The translations under genes were made by a program, and so were the position numbers. From NCBI GenBank assembly GCA_963575745.1, contig CAUYUJ010019604.1, positions 668,776 to 732,775 on the forward strand: a DNA stretch of 64,000 nucleotides. Direction: 5' to 3'. The DNA is from Prorocentrum cordatum (Eukaryota; Sar; Dinophyceae; Prorocentrales; Prorocentraceae). Shown one piece after another: positions 10,771 through 23,608 of this stretch. A model generated the notes under the pieces. That model was given only the letters and a program-made list of their open reading frames with translations. It did no database searches and had not been told where the DNA came from. Numbering within the stretch: position 1 is the first letter of the stretch; every line of letters starts with the position of its first letter.

Positions 10771-13152
10771 TCGTCCAGCAGGTTGGCCCAGCAGGTCCAC
10801 GCTCCTTATTCCCATATGTTCCCTCCTTCCTTTCTTCTTGCTGCTCGTTTCTCCATGTAGTATTTGTATCGTCTGTTCCCCTTGCAATTGCGCATTAGGG
10901 GTGCTCCCATTTCACAGCAATATGGCGAATTAGCATTTTAAGATTGTTAGTCTGTCTGTAAGTTGCAGGCAAGCTTTTTCTCGACGCTGTCAGGTGCGAT
11001 TCGCATTGGCGATCGTTGAGTGATACTGTCTAGATTTCACCAGTTGTCCTCACATATGCGAAATCGTTTTAACTTGTGTTGGAAAATATCACCAGATCTG
11101 AAGGGCGGAGACCGCGCGGGCCCCTGCCCGGAAGTGGCGGCCGGGATCCCAGCGGTCGCCGGACCCGCTGGCGCCGCCAGAGCCACCCGCGCGATCGCGC
11201 CGCCTGTCGCGATCTCGGGGGCGCCCGTGCTCCGCCGCTGTCGGCAAGAGCAAGTCGGCCGCGTCCGCTCCAACCGCCATCGGAAGGCGCCCCTCTCGGG
11301 GAGCCGCCGTGCCGGGCGCGCCCAGCTCTTTGTCCCCGCCTGCCCGCCCCCGACCTGCCGGCGGGCGGCCGGCGCCCCCCCCTGCCCTGGCCCGGCGGCC
11401 GCTCAACCCAAACGACCCCGCCTCGGCCAGAGGCCGCTCCCCCGAGCCCGCATCGCCGCCGCTGCGGCCGCTCGCCGCCGGGCCCCCGCCCCGCGACCGG
11501 CCGCGACCTCTTTGCCCCGTCCTGCGCTCCGCTCTGGAATCCTGAGCGCCTGGGCCCAGGGCCCTCGTCGGCGCGCGCCGGCCGCTGGTTCGGCCGGTCC
11601 AGCGCGCGCCCGTCCGAGGGCCTCGCAGGCCGCTGGTTCTGCCGACGGGCCCGCCCCGAAGCAGCGGGCGCTCGCCGTCGACCTCCGCCCGCGGGTGGCC
11701 GCCGACGCCCGGGATGAAGAGCCCCGCCAGGGTCTCATCTGGCGGGCCAACGCCACGCGCTCCAGCGGCGCCCTCATAGCGCAGGGATCCAACTCAGCGC
11801 GGCGTTGCCGGTTCCACGCGCGCGGGCGCGCGCGACGAACCTGACCTCCGCGCGGCCGAGCAGCTCATTGCCATTCGCGCCGACATCCCCATGCTTTGGG
11901 CGCCGACCGCCACGCCGGCGGCCCACTCGGAGGTCCTGGGCCCGCAGATGCGCGGAGACTCCAGGAAACTCCCCCAGCCATCGCGACCGCGCCCGCGCCC
12001 GCCCAGCCAGTGGAGCAGCGCCCGTCTTTTTGCGCGCATCCGCTTGGCCTGGCCGCCCAGGCGCGCCGCGCCCTGCGTCGGGTTGCTCGGTCGGGTCGCC
12101 GCCTGGCGCTGCCCCGCCCGTTCCTGGCGCGGCGTGGGCGAGGGTTTTGCCGCCTCTCGGCCCCGCGCGCGGGCCCCCGCCAGCGCGCGTGCCCCCCCGC
12201 TGTCGGCCCTCGCGCGACACCTTTCAGTAGGGGGTCTTGGGGTGGGCGCGCGGTTCCGCGCAACCTGCGGCTGCCCCCGTGATTCGTCCTTCTTCGGTGG
12301 AACGCGGGCCCTATCGGGGCCTGCCGCTCACTTCCCCCAGTGGCCGCGTTGCCCCCTGTCTACTTTTGCAGGGGCTGGGGGCGCGGTGCCGGGGCCGGGT
12401 AACAGAGCGGCGGCGCTGGCCGCCGGAGCGCCCCGGCGCCGAACGCCCCCCTTCCCCCCCTCTCCCTGCGGTTGGTTTTCTCGCGGCGCGTCCCCTCGCG
12501 CTCTGCGCCAGCCAGGGGCGAAGGGCCCTTCCCCCCCGCCCGCGCCCGCGGCGCTCCGGCGGTGGCCTTGCAGACTTGCTCGGAACCGGCCCACCGCCCC
12601 CGAGGAGCGGCCCGTCTGTCGGTCACCAGTTGGGGCTGCTCGCAGGGTCTTGGGGCCCTCGTGCCTGGCAGGCGCGGAGATGCGGCGCGCGCTATTTCGA
12701 TCGCAGAGGAACAGCGCGCACCATTGCACCTGTCATGCAGAACGGATGCGCGCACCTGCTTCCGTCAGAGCAATGGGGCCACGCCAAACATGGCAGTTCT
12801 TTCACCGAAGCATTGGGACAACTTGCGCCTTCGCACGCGGGAGCAACATTGGCCACTGCGCATGCCATCTGCAATCTGGCTTATGTATCCACGCCGCGTG
12901 GCGCCACTTGCCGCGCCTCGATCGGACTGCTAGGCGGCCGAAATTCACCCGCGACTGAACGAGGGGCGCGCGCTCGGGGAACGCGTCGCGAGTGCGCGGG
13001 CAATGTTGAAGCGGTTTCCATCCGGATGGTTGCGCGGGAACCTTTGCCGCCGAATGTGGGATGGGAGTTGGGCGCCCCGCTAGATGCGATTGCGCGCGAG
13101 AGCGCGATGCGGCGCTTCTTCGGAGCAGCGTCGTACTGTTGTTTGCTTTACA
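10771..13152. other. 2.4 kb GC-rich DNA, no supported gene
   Basis: Frames of 100-350 codons exist on both strands, but they overlap each other and encode Arg/Ala/Pro/Gly-rich peptides with no recognisable domain. Single-copy genes with introns could be hidden here; I cannot support any exon. Confidence 0.4.
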
Positions 13153-13224
13153 TACCTATACGACCACCCTCCGGGTGATAAGGAGGTTCGGGGGGGGGGG
13201 AACAACGCCTCACTCGGGGGTCTC

Positions 13225-13400
13225 ACTATCGATCTCAGTATCGGTCTCGCTCGATCGATCTCCCTCGATCGATCTCACGATCGATCTCACTCGATCTATC
13301 CCACAATTGATCTGACTATCGGTCTCACAATCGATCTCACAATCGATATCACATTCGGTCTCACTATCGATCTCAATATCGATATCACAACCGCTATCAC
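13225..13400 (+). repeat. 12-bp TCGATCTCACTA array (short version)
   Basis: About 15 units of the type ATCGATCTCACA/TCGGTCTCACTA with period 12. The reverse-complement array in the right arm is about 860 bp long. Confidence 0.85.
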
Positions 13401-14215
13401 AATCAACGTCATCATCATCAACAACAACATCAACATCAACATCATCATCATCACCAGCATCACCATAATCGGGACACCGTCCTCATCATCAACACCAACA
13501 TCATCAGCATCACGGTCATCAGCATCATCGGGACACCACCATCATCACCATCACCATCATCAAAATCATCATCATCGGCATCATCATCAGCCGCATCGGA
13601 ACACAGTCATCGCCATCATCATTATCAGCAGCAGCATCATCAACGGGACACCATCATGATCACCATCCTTATCATCATCATCATCATAATCATCATCATC
13701 ATCACCATCATCATCATCGGGACACCATCATCATCACATCCTCATCATCGACATCATCAGCATCAGCATCAGCATCATCGTCATCATCGAGGCACCATCA
13801 TCATCATTATGAACATCAGCATCAACATCATCATCCTCACCATCGGGACGCCATCACCAGCAACATCATCATCATCACCATCATCATCATCACCATCATA
13901 ATAATCATCATCATCGGGACGCCTTATTCATCAGCAACCTCATCATCATCAACATCATCATCATCGGGACACAGTCATAATCAGCATCATCACCATCGGC
14001 ATCATCATACTCATCATCGGGACACCATCATCGTCATCGTCATGGTCATCAACAGAATCATCATGATCATCATCATCCTCACCATCCGGACACCATCAGC
14101 ATCATCATCGTCATCATAATCATCATCGACATCATCATCATCACCGTCATCATCATCATCGGGACACCATCATCATCATATCATCATCCTCATCGTCCTC
14201 TTCATCATCAGCATC

Positions 14216-14246
<31 letters not shown>

Positions 14247-14292
14247 GCGTCACCATCATCAGCATCACCATCATCATCATCATCATCATCAT
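13400..14292 (+). repeat. ATC trinucleotide array (long version)
   Basis: About 0.9 kb of CATCATCATC with interspersed CATCGGGACACC words, roughly every 60-170 bp. In the right arm the corresponding GAT tract is only about 70 bp. Confidence 0.9.
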
Positions 14293-14500
14293 CGCGGGAC
14301 ACTGGCGGGACTCCGCGGGGCACCGCGGGACGCCGCGGGACACCGCGGGGCACCGGCGGGGCACCGGCGGGACACCGCGCGCCACCGGCCGCTCGAGAGA
14401 GACACATTTGGTCCGGCCGCGCTTCAGCCACAGGGACACCGACGGGGCACCGGCGGGACACCGGCGGGACACCGCGCGCCACCGGCCGCCCGGCGGAGAA
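14293..14500 (+). repeat. GGGACACCG(C)GGCGGGGCACC short tandem repeats
   Basis: Ten-base units GGGACACCGC and GGGGCACCGG alternate. They are followed by two copies of a block that starts GGACACCG and contains TTGGTCCGGCCGCGC at about 14410 and 14506, 96-97 bp apart. Confidence 0.7.
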
Positions 14501-14668
14501 TCATTTGGTCCGGCCGCGCCTCAGCCACAGGAGACTTTCCTCTCGCCCGCCCACGCAGCTTCGCCTCGCCCGCGCGCACGGCACGCGCGAACACGAAACC
14601 GAAATCGATTTCCCGGTAGGGGGGCTCTCCGTTCCACTTCGATCTCACCCCCTTCACCTCCGATGTAG

Positions 14669-14929
14669 CGATGAGCGCGCGCGTGTGTCATGACCAATTC
14701 GCGCTCGCGCATGTCACATAAACGACGTCCCAAACACGGCGCGCATTGTTCCTCGCGGCGCCGCGTTGTGCCGCGCGGTGCGGCTTCGCGCGGGGATGCG
14801 AGGCAACGTTGCCCAACTCGGAATCCGCTTATTGCCCGTGTGCGCCGCGCGGTGCCGCGCGGTGCCGCGCGGTGCTGCGGTGCGCCTCATTACGCTTTGC
14901 AGTCGAATTGCTTTTGAAGTGCACGCACG
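14669..14929. other. Spacer with GCGCGGTGCC repeat
   Basis: Three tandem copies of the decamer GCGCGGTGCC lie at about 14848-14877. No gene is recognised. Confidence 0.5.
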
Positions 14930-17455
14930 TGCGCTACGCTTGAACAACACTTGCGCAGCGCGTGCACTGCACTTGAACCGTGCCTGAATCACGCAGGAAT
15001 TTCGCTGGAACTACACTCGAACTACAAGTTTTGCACCTGACTGTATTTGAGAAGATTTGAGCCACGCCTGAACTACATTGTAACTGCATCTGAAGTGCAC
15101 CTGAGAAACACTTCCGCCACATGGACACAACCGAGCCACACTTCAACTACAGCGGGCCTACACTTGAGCAACACTGTCACTACACCTGAACTACACTTGA
15201 CCTACACCTGAACTAGACGCGAGCTGCACATGAACTAGATTTGCAATTCAAGCGAACAGCAATGTTTCCACCAGAGCCAGACTTGAACTACACCTGCACT
15301 ACACATGAGCTTCATTTGAACTGCAATGGATCTGCAGTTGCACTGAACTGGCTGCGCCCGCACCATACTTGAACTACACTTGAACTGCCCCTGAACTACA
15401 CCCGAACTGCACTGAATCCACACTTGGGCTAGACTTGAACTACACGTCAACTACACTTGAACTATTCCTGGATTAGACTTGGAACACACTTGAATTGCAA
15501 CGACTACACAGGGCCCGCACTTGTATTTCAACAGGGCCACATTTTAGGCACACTTGCACTCACTATACTTGAATTACACTTGAACGAGGCTTGAACTAGA
15601 TTTGAAAGACACTTGAACTACAGGGGCTACATCTGGACCGCGCTTGAATTACACTTGGGCTACACTTGAACGACACGTGAACAACATGTGCAGTGCGTGT
15701 GAACCGCTCTTGCGGCCCATCCGAATTACACTTAAAGCCCTATGGAATCCAAGCGAGCGACACTTGGACTGCAGTTGGACTACACCTGCACTGGGCGTGG
15801 ATCACAATGACTACACAGTTACCGCATGTGAAATACACGTGGCCTACACTCGAATTACACTTGAGCTGCACTTGGATACATGTGAATTACAGTTGAAATA
15901 CACTTGCAGTACATTTGAATTACACTTGAACGGCCGTGGGATTTTCCCCATTCACATTTGCACTACACAGGAACTTCATTCGAACTGCATTTGAATTACA
16001 CCCGAACTACACTTGAAGCACAGTTGAAGTACACTTGTACTGTCCGTGGACTTTCTTTTAATTTCACTGTCTACAGCTGATCCGCCGCATTTGAACCACA
16101 CCTGCATTACACTTGAACCGCGCTCGAACTACAGTTGAACTACACTTGAACCGGACTTGAACTACACCTGATCTACATTTGAATCACGCTTGAGCTACAC
16201 TTGAGCTACAAGGGCTGCTTCTGAAACCCGCCTGGTCTACCCATGGTCTACACTTGAACCATACTTGAAATACACTTGAACTACGTCTGAACTCTGCATA
16301 TGGTTCGAAGCCCCAGTGCAATGCAACCACAAACAATACGCCTGCACCGCACTTGAGCCACGCTTGAACTTTACCTGAGCCACACTTGGATTATATTTGA
16401 ACTACACGGTCGTCGCCTGAAACACACGTGCAACACATTTGAGCCAAGCTTCGACAGACTTGAACGCAATTTGAGCTACACTGCAACCATACTTGCGCTA
16501 CACATGAACTGCACGCGCAGCGCACATGAGCTGCACATTGCTTCCACCCGAAGCACACTTGAACTGCACCTGAGGCGCACTTGAATTACACCTGCACTAC
16601 CGTTGAATTATGCTTGAACTTCACTTGGACTACGTTCGAACTGCACTTGAAGCTGTACGTGAACTACACGGACCACACCTGCACCACAGTTGATCTACAT
16701 TTGCCTTACACTTCAAAACGCATGTGAACTACATGTGGGGTACACTTGAGCCATGCTTGAACTACGCTTGGACTACACTTGAGCTACAATGATTTCACCT
16801 GAGCCACGCTGGAGGGACACTGGCAATGAACCAGATCCACACGTTACTTTTGATATACATTTGACTTGCACTTGAAATACACTAGAAACACAGTTGAGCT
16901 ACATCTGGACTACAATTAAACTACAAGGGTTTCACCTGGACCACACTTGATCTACATTTGGGACACCTGAGCTACACTTGAACTACACGTGAACTACACT
17001 TGAACCACACTTGAATTACGCTCGATCTACGCGTGAACTACAAGAGCCGCGCCTGAACCACACTTGCGTTACACCCGACGTACAGTTGGACCAGACCTGA
17101 GCTACATTTGAGCCCCACTTGAATTACACTTGACTTGTACTTGATCTAGATCCGGACGACACGTGAACTACAATGACTACCCTGCGCCACACTTGAACTT
17201 TGTCTGAACCACACTCAAGCCCTCTTTGCATTACCTTGGAATTTGATTTAAACTACACGTGGATTAGACTAATCTACACTCGAACTGCATGTGGCTTACA
17301 ATGACCAGGCCTGCACGACTTTGGAGCCACACCTAAACTGCATCTGAAACACAGTTGCTTGTCATTCGACTTACTTTCGAACTGCATTTGAACTGCACTT
17401 GAACTGTATTTGAATTACATTGCCTACACCTGAACCGCATGTGAGCTACACCTGA
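14930..17455 (+). repeat. 11-bp satellite (ACTTGAACTAC), first block
   Basis: About 2.5 kb built from degenerate copies of ACTTGAACTAC. Phase slips and short inserts such as GGGCTAC or AATGACTAC recur roughly every 100-150 bp. The 11-bp period places a TTGAA word about once per helical turn. Frames through it are short and rotate; no gene. Confidence 0.9.
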
Positions 17456-18380
17456 GCCACATTTTATCCACATTTGCGCACGCAAGCACAGGACACTTGG
17501 GCACGCGCACCAGAAGCCGGGTTTACGAAATGGCGTGCCAGGGCAGTTTCAGGGGGCGTCCATTCCCGTCGTGCTCGACCTGAGTGAGTTCCGCTCGAAC
17601 AAGGCCTTTCCTGGGGCAGACGGGCGCCGGGGTGAACTCCTCGCGCGGCCGCGGCAGCCGTCGAATGCGGGGGCGCGCCGTCGCCAAGTGAGGCGCCCGA
17701 TTTCGATCTCGGGGCCGGCGAGGAGCCGCTCTGCGAGGCAGCAGGCTGCGGGCGGGGGGCGCCTCGGGCCATGGGCGGACCGCGCGCGCGCCGTGGGTTG
17801 CGCCGCGTTCCAATTCGACTCGCGACGCGCGGGGCGCGCCCGAGCCACGCCCGCGCGCGCAATCTAGCGCGGGTCGGAGATGGGGCCGCGCATGGGCCAG
17901 GAGGGCACAGGGTGCGTAAAACGGCTTTGCATGGGGAGGGCGGCTGCGTTGGCGCGTGGCTCGCGCACCCTATTAGGCCACGCAGTCCGCGGCCCATGTC
18001 TGCGAGCGCGATCGGGGGGGGCCAGCTCGAACGCGCGCACTTGCGTCGCGCGCGAGATCCTTTTCTAGTGCACCTGAAGGACGCGCGGGCCAGACTGTGC
18101 TGCGCGGGGCCGTCTGCCGGGGCGGCGCGGCGCGTCTGCGCCGGGCTCGCCCGGCGCCGCGCGGCCCCGAGCCGGCGGCTAGTCCGCCGCCCGCCCGCTC
18201 GCGGGCGCGCGTGCCTTCCCGCGGGCGGAGCGGCGCCGCCGCGTCCGAAGCGCGCGTCGGTTGCTCGAGCCACGCACGGCGAACGCTTGCATTGTTCTTG
18301 CAATGCGCTTGAACGGCGCCCGCGCTGCGAATGCTCGGCCATGCTGCGGCGCGCCAAGGGGGGCAGCGCCTAGGCCGCGA
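17456..18380. other. GC-rich island between two satellite blocks
   Basis: About 0.9 kb with no TTGAACTAC words. Overlapping Arg/Ala-rich frames on both strands give no domain. It may be an insertion into the satellite or a unique segment of a longer repeat unit. Confidence 0.5.
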
Positions 18381-20965
18381 CTGAGCTGCGCGTGAAGTAC
18401 ACCGAGATAACGCATGCTCTATATTTGGCCTGCATTCGACATGCGCTAACGCCACTCCAGGAGCACGCTTAAGCTTCGCCTGGACTGCGCATGAGCCGCG
18501 CCATAACTACATGTGAGCCACACTTGTATCACAACTGACCAACGCCTGCACTGCACCCGAACTACACTGGATCTTCACTCGACCTGCGCTAGGCAACGCT
18601 GGAACTAGACTTGCACTACACTGGAATTGCGCTTGAGCAGCATTTTAATCATACTTGAACTATACCTGAACTGCAAGGGCTACGCCAGAGCCGCACTTTA
18701 ACTAGACCTGAACTATCACTGAACCATAGTTGAACTACACTTGAACTACACCTTAGCGTCACCTGAGCCACACGCGAGCTACACCTGAATTACATATGAG
18801 CTGCAATGACTACTTCCGGGCCACACTTGAGCTACACTTGAAGCGCACTCGAACCACACCCAAAATACACCAGATCTGCATGCGAGCTGCACTTGGGATT
18901 CACCTGAACCTCACATTGGTTACACTCGAACTACAATGGTTATACCTGAACCAACTTTGAACTTGAACCACATTCAGACTACACGTGTACAGCTTTAAAA
19001 TTGAGGTACACGTGAGCAAGATTTGAGCAGCATTTGAACTGCCAGTGCTACCCTGTGCCACGCCTCAACTACATTTGAACTACAGTTGAACGGTACTTGA
19101 ACTACACTTCAGCTAAACGTGAACTAACTGGAACTACATGTGAACTTCACTTGACTCAAACTTGATCTGCAAAGACCTCACCCGCACCGCACTTGAGCTA
19201 CATTTGGTTTGCACGTGAACCACACTTGCGCCGCATTCGAATCACAGCTGCACTGCATCCAAAGAACACCTGAACTACACTGGCTGCACAGTAACCACAT
19301 GTTGAACACACTTGAACCACATGTGAATCGCATTTGGACTTCATATAAAATACACATGCAATAACTTGAACTACACCTGCAAGCACGACATTTGAACTGC
19401 ATCTGAATTACACGGGCTACACCTGAACCGCACTCGCACCACACCTGCACTACATTCTGATCACACTTGAACTGCACTTTGGCTACACTTGAACCACACA
19501 TGAACTACACATGCACTACACTTAAACTGCAATGACTGCACCTGAGTCCACTTAAACTATACTTGAACTACTCTTGAACCACACGTGAACTACTCTTGAC
19601 TATACTGAACTACAATTGAAGTGCACTTCACTACACTTGCACTACACATGCGCCACATTAGAATTTCAGTGATGGCTGCACCTGAACCACAGTCAAAGCA
19701 CACCCGAATTACACGTGATACGCACCTGAACCACACTTGCACTACCTAGAGCACATGTGGACCACACTTAACCTACACTTGAGCTTACAGGACTACACCC
19801 AGACCGCATGTGAACTACACCCGAGCTGCACTCGAATTGCACTTGAACTAGACTGGCATTACACTTGGACTATACTTGGTACACCTGGATGGACTTCACT
19901 CGGACCACACTTCAAATACACGGACTGCGCCTGCACCGCGCTTGAACTACACTTGAGTTTCTTTCGAACCACACTTGAACTACATGTGAATACACTAGAA
20001 CTACACTTGAACTACACCAGCACCTCGCTTGAACTATGCATGCGCTGCAGGGGCAACACCTGCGCCACACTTGCACTACACCTGAACGACACTTGAAAAC
20101 GCTTGAGCTACACTTGAACCGTACTTGAACTACACTCGGACGACACTTGAACTACACTGGAAACCGACTTGAGCTACACGGGCTACGCCTCATCCGCATT
20201 TGAATTACACCTGGACTTCACTTCGCTTAGACCTCGCTTGGACACCCGCGGGCTTCACATGAATCACATATGGGAAGCACTTGAACTACAATGGCGGCAC
20301 CTGGGTCACACTTGAAGTACACTTGAAGTACACCTGAACCGCGTTTGAACCACACTTGCACCGCACCCGGACTACACTTGAGCTTCACTTGAACCACATG
20401 TAAGCTACGCTTGAGCAACGTTTGGACTAGAATGGCTTCGCCTGCACCACACTTGAGCTGCACCTGTTCCGCACTTGCGTTACACTTGAACTACACTTTC
20501 ACTACACGTTCACTACACTTGAACCACACTTGAACTATCATGACTACGCTAAACCGCATTTAAGCCACACCCGAATTATACTCGAATCCCATTTGGGGCT
20601 ACACTTGAAACGCACGTGGACTACACTTGAACTACATTTGAATGTTATGTGCGCTACACTTGAGCTACAAGAACTACCCCCGCCACAGTTGGGTTATACC
20701 TGAACTGCACTTGATTCCCACTGGCACTTCCCTTGGGCCCCCCGGGCAAACAGTTGAATTACACGTGAGCAAGATCTGATCTACACTTGAACTACAAGGA
20801 CTACGCCCGAGACACACTTGAACTACACCTGGGCTTCATGTGACATGCGCATGAGCAAAACGTGAAGTACACTTCGGCTACGGTTGGACTGCGTTGGAAC
20901 TGTGCTTGGACTGTATGGGCTACACCTGAACTACTGTACACTTGAACTATGTCTGGGCTTCAGTT
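18381..20965 (+). repeat. 11-bp satellite (ACTTGAACTAC), second block
   Basis: Same unit and orientation as 14930-17455, about 2.6 kb, equally degenerate. It ends near 20970, where GC-rich DNA resumes with a GGCGCACGCAAGCG word like the TTGCGCACGCAAGC word that ends the first block at 17473. Confidence 0.9.
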
Positions 20966-22314
20966 GAACCACGCTGGCGCACGCAAGCGGGCGACGCATG
21001 AGCGCGCGAGCCCAAACCCAGGGTTGCGCCAGGACGTCCCGCGCTGCGACTGCGCTCCACGCGCGGCACTGCGTTGCTGCGCGCATCGCACGCGCGAGGC
21101 TGCGACGCTTCCTGCGCCGCCATGACGCGCAGGGCCCCGGCGCTGCGCCGTCGCCCGCAATAATGGCTAGGCCGACAAAGCAACGCGGAACCAATGCGCA
21201 CCCGAAGTTGCGACCCCGTGGCAAGCTGACGTGCGCGATGTTTGTCAGCACTTCGGCATTCGCACGCTCGTTTTCAAGCCGCCTCCCAGACTGCCCTGCT
21301 GTTTCTGCAGAGCCAGCCATTGCGCGCGCGCCCGCGCCCCGCGGGCACTGTGCGCAACGTGCCACTTGCGGGTGCGACCAGAGATGGCGCGCGCCTGATC
21401 GCATGCGCCATCAGCGTTTCCAGTTGCTTGTGCCATGTAGGGTAGCGGCTATGGCGACCGTTGGAGATAACCGCTGCGCTGTGCAACGTGGAATAACCAC
21501 TCCGTGCTATACGAACATAGGGTATGTGGTTGTGTCTCTACGACACACCCTGTTGCGAGCGGGCGTTTTGCACGATTGGATTGTTTGCTAGCCGAAGTGC
21601 CGCATCTCCGCGCCTGCCCACCTCGCGGGGCGACTTTGGAGGCCAATGGCCAAAAAGGGAGGCGGCTCTAGGTGCCTCCCCCCCACCCCCCCCCACCCCC
21701 CACCCCCCCGCATACCGAAACGCTGCCTCTTGGTGCCTTCTTGGGTGGCTCATGGGCGCTTCTTGGGCGCCCGTGGGGTTCTCGCGGGAGCCCCCATCAG
21801 GCCCCCCTCGAGCTATTCTCGGGCCGTCGTGAGGCCGCCTTGAGCCCCCAGAAGCCCATCGGCAGCGAAATGGCAAAAAGGCTGACACTTTTGGGTTTCC
21901 GCGCCGGGGTTGAAGGATTTCGGTTTCTTTAGGAGGTACTCTGGAAAACTCGGGGGACACTTTGACCCTTTGGGGGGGCGTCTTGCGGCCGCCCGGGTAC
22001 ATGTCGGAGGCGATGTCGAGCCATCATGGAGTATCCTCAACAATATTTGATGCCATTTTGGGGCGTCGATTCTTCCCGGAGCCACCCTGGACAAAAGTGG
22101 GCCCTCTGCCACCTCGCCCCCCCCTGTCGAGACCCGGGGGTCGGGGGTGCAACGTCGGATGAAAAACCTGGAGAGGCTTGTGCAAGGAGAGTTGCCCAGG
22201 GGGGTGTCCAGATCCTCGCGGGGTTGTCCGAAGATTTGCCCCGACCGCGTTGTCTTGTCAGCGCGTGCACATATCATTATCATACACACATATCAATCTA
22301 TCAATTTATTTGTG
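20966..22314. other. GC-rich spacer, no supported gene
   Basis: Contains C-runs at 21679-21705 and several GGGCGCC/CTCGAG-rich words near 21750-21830. ORFs on both strands lack domains. Confidence 0.4.
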
Positions 22315-23608
22315 CATATATCGGAGGTGAGGGGGTGAGATCGAAGTGGGACGGAGAGCCCCCCTACCGGGAAATCGATTTCGGTTTCGCGTTCGTGCGT
22401 GCCGTGCGCGCGGGCGAGGCGAAGCTGCGTGGGCGGGCGAAAGGAACGTCTCCTATGGCGGAGGCGCGGCCGGACCAAATGATGCTCCACCGGGCGGCCG
22501 GCGGCGCGCGGTGTCCCGCCGGTGCCCCGGTGGCGTCCTCTGTGGCTGAGGCGCGGCCGGACCAAATGATTCTCCACCGGGCGGCCGGTGGCGCGGCGCC
22601 CCGTCGGTGTCTTGTCGGTGTCCCGATGATGATGATGATGTTGATGATGATGATGCTGATGGTGCTGATGATGATGATGATGGTGATGATGATATCGATA
22701 GAGAGACCGAATGTGACATCGATCGTGAGACCGAATGTGAGATTGATTGTGAGATCGATTGTGATATCGATAGTGAAATCGATAGTGAGACCGAAAGTGA
22801 GATTGATTGTGAGATCGAATGTGAGATCGATAGTGAGATCGATTGTGAGATCGATTGTGATATCGATAATGAGAGCGACAGCGAGACCGAATGTGAGATC
22901 GATAGTGATATTGATAGTGAGATCGATAGTGAGATCGATAGTGAGACCGAATGTGAGATCGACGGTGAGATCGATAGTGATATCGATAGTGAGATCGATA
23001 GTGGGACCGAATGTGAGATCGATAGTGAAATCGAGAGTGAGACCGATTGTGAGATCGTTTGTGAGATCGATTGTGATTTCGTTATTGAGATCGATCGCGA
23101 AATCGATAGTGATACCGATTGTGAGATCGATTGTGAGATCGATTGTGATATCGATACTGAGATCGATCGTGAGACCGAATGTGAGATCGATTGTGAGATC
23201 GATGGTGATACCGATAATGAGATCGATAGTGAGACCGAATGTGAGATCGATTGTGAGATCGATAGTGATATCGATAGTGAGATCGATAGTGAGACCGAAT
23301 GTGAGATCGATAGGGAAATCGATAGTGAGACCGAATGGGAGATCGATAGTGAGACCGAATGTGAGATCGATTGTGAGATCGATAGTGATATCGATAGTGA
23401 GATCGATAGTGGGACCGAATGTGAGATCGATAGGGAAATCGATAGTGAGACCGAATGGGGGATCGATAGTGAGATCGATAGTGAGACCGAATGTGCGATC
23501 GATAGTGAGATCGATAGTGGTATCGAGAGTGAGATCGATCGAGTGCGACGTTGGTCCCTCCCCCCCCTCGCCTCCTTATCACCCGAAGGGTGGTCGTATA
23601 GGTGTATA
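22315..23608 (-). repeat. Composite repeat module, right arm of the inverted pair
   Basis: Read on the minus strand it has the same order as 13153-14668: CCTATACGACCACCC..GGGTGATAAGGAGG border, 12-bp array, ATC tract, GGCACCGGCGG words, GGTCCGGCCGCGCC blocks, CGATTTCCCGGTAGGGGGGC segment and CACCTCCGATATA border. Here the 12-bp array is expanded and the ATC tract contracted. Arms lie about 7.6 kb apart in opposite orientation. Confidence 0.85.
22690..23545 (+). repeat. 12-bp GATCGATAGTGA array (long version)
   Basis: About 70 units of the type GAGATCGATAGT/GAGACCGAATGT. Period 12 keeps several frames open and yields artefact peptides such as (EIDS)n on the plus strand and (SLSI)n on the minus strand. 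Sub-blocks of several units, e.g. GAGACCGAATGTGAGATC, recur as larger duplications. Confidence 0.9.

Larger units (their letters stand above)
13153..14668 (+). repeat. Composite repeat module, left arm of a large inverted pair
   Basis: Order left to right: unique border word CCTATACGACCACC..GGGTGATAAGGAGG, G-run, 12-bp TCGATCTCAC array, ATC array, GGGACACCGGCGG words, two GGTCCGGCCGCGC..CAGCCACAG blocks, then a unique segment with CGATTTCCCGGTAGGGGGGC and CACCTCCGATGTA. The same components occur in reverse order and orientation at 22315-23608. Border words and unique blocks match closely while array lengths differ. Sharing both unique and repeat parts indicates two copies of one dispersed module rather than independent satellites. 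Confidence 0.85.

Noticed and set aside
9407-10933. Two ORFs of more than 400 codons on opposite strands
   Set aside because: They overlap each other, are driven by CGT arrays and GC content, and contain no domain.
11891-13178. GC-rich ORFs of 300-355 codons
   Set aside because: Overlapping open frames with Arg/Ala/Pro composition on both strands are expected at this GC content; nothing favours one frame.
13400-14292. ATC array considered as a CRISPR-like array because of regularly placed GGGACACC words
   Set aside because: No constant-length spacers or unique spacer sequence; it is a trinucleotide microsatellite with variants.
16300-16330. GGTTCGAAGCCCC, resembling a tRNA T-arm
   Set aside because: No A-box or acceptor stem could be found around it; it lies inside the 11-bp satellite.
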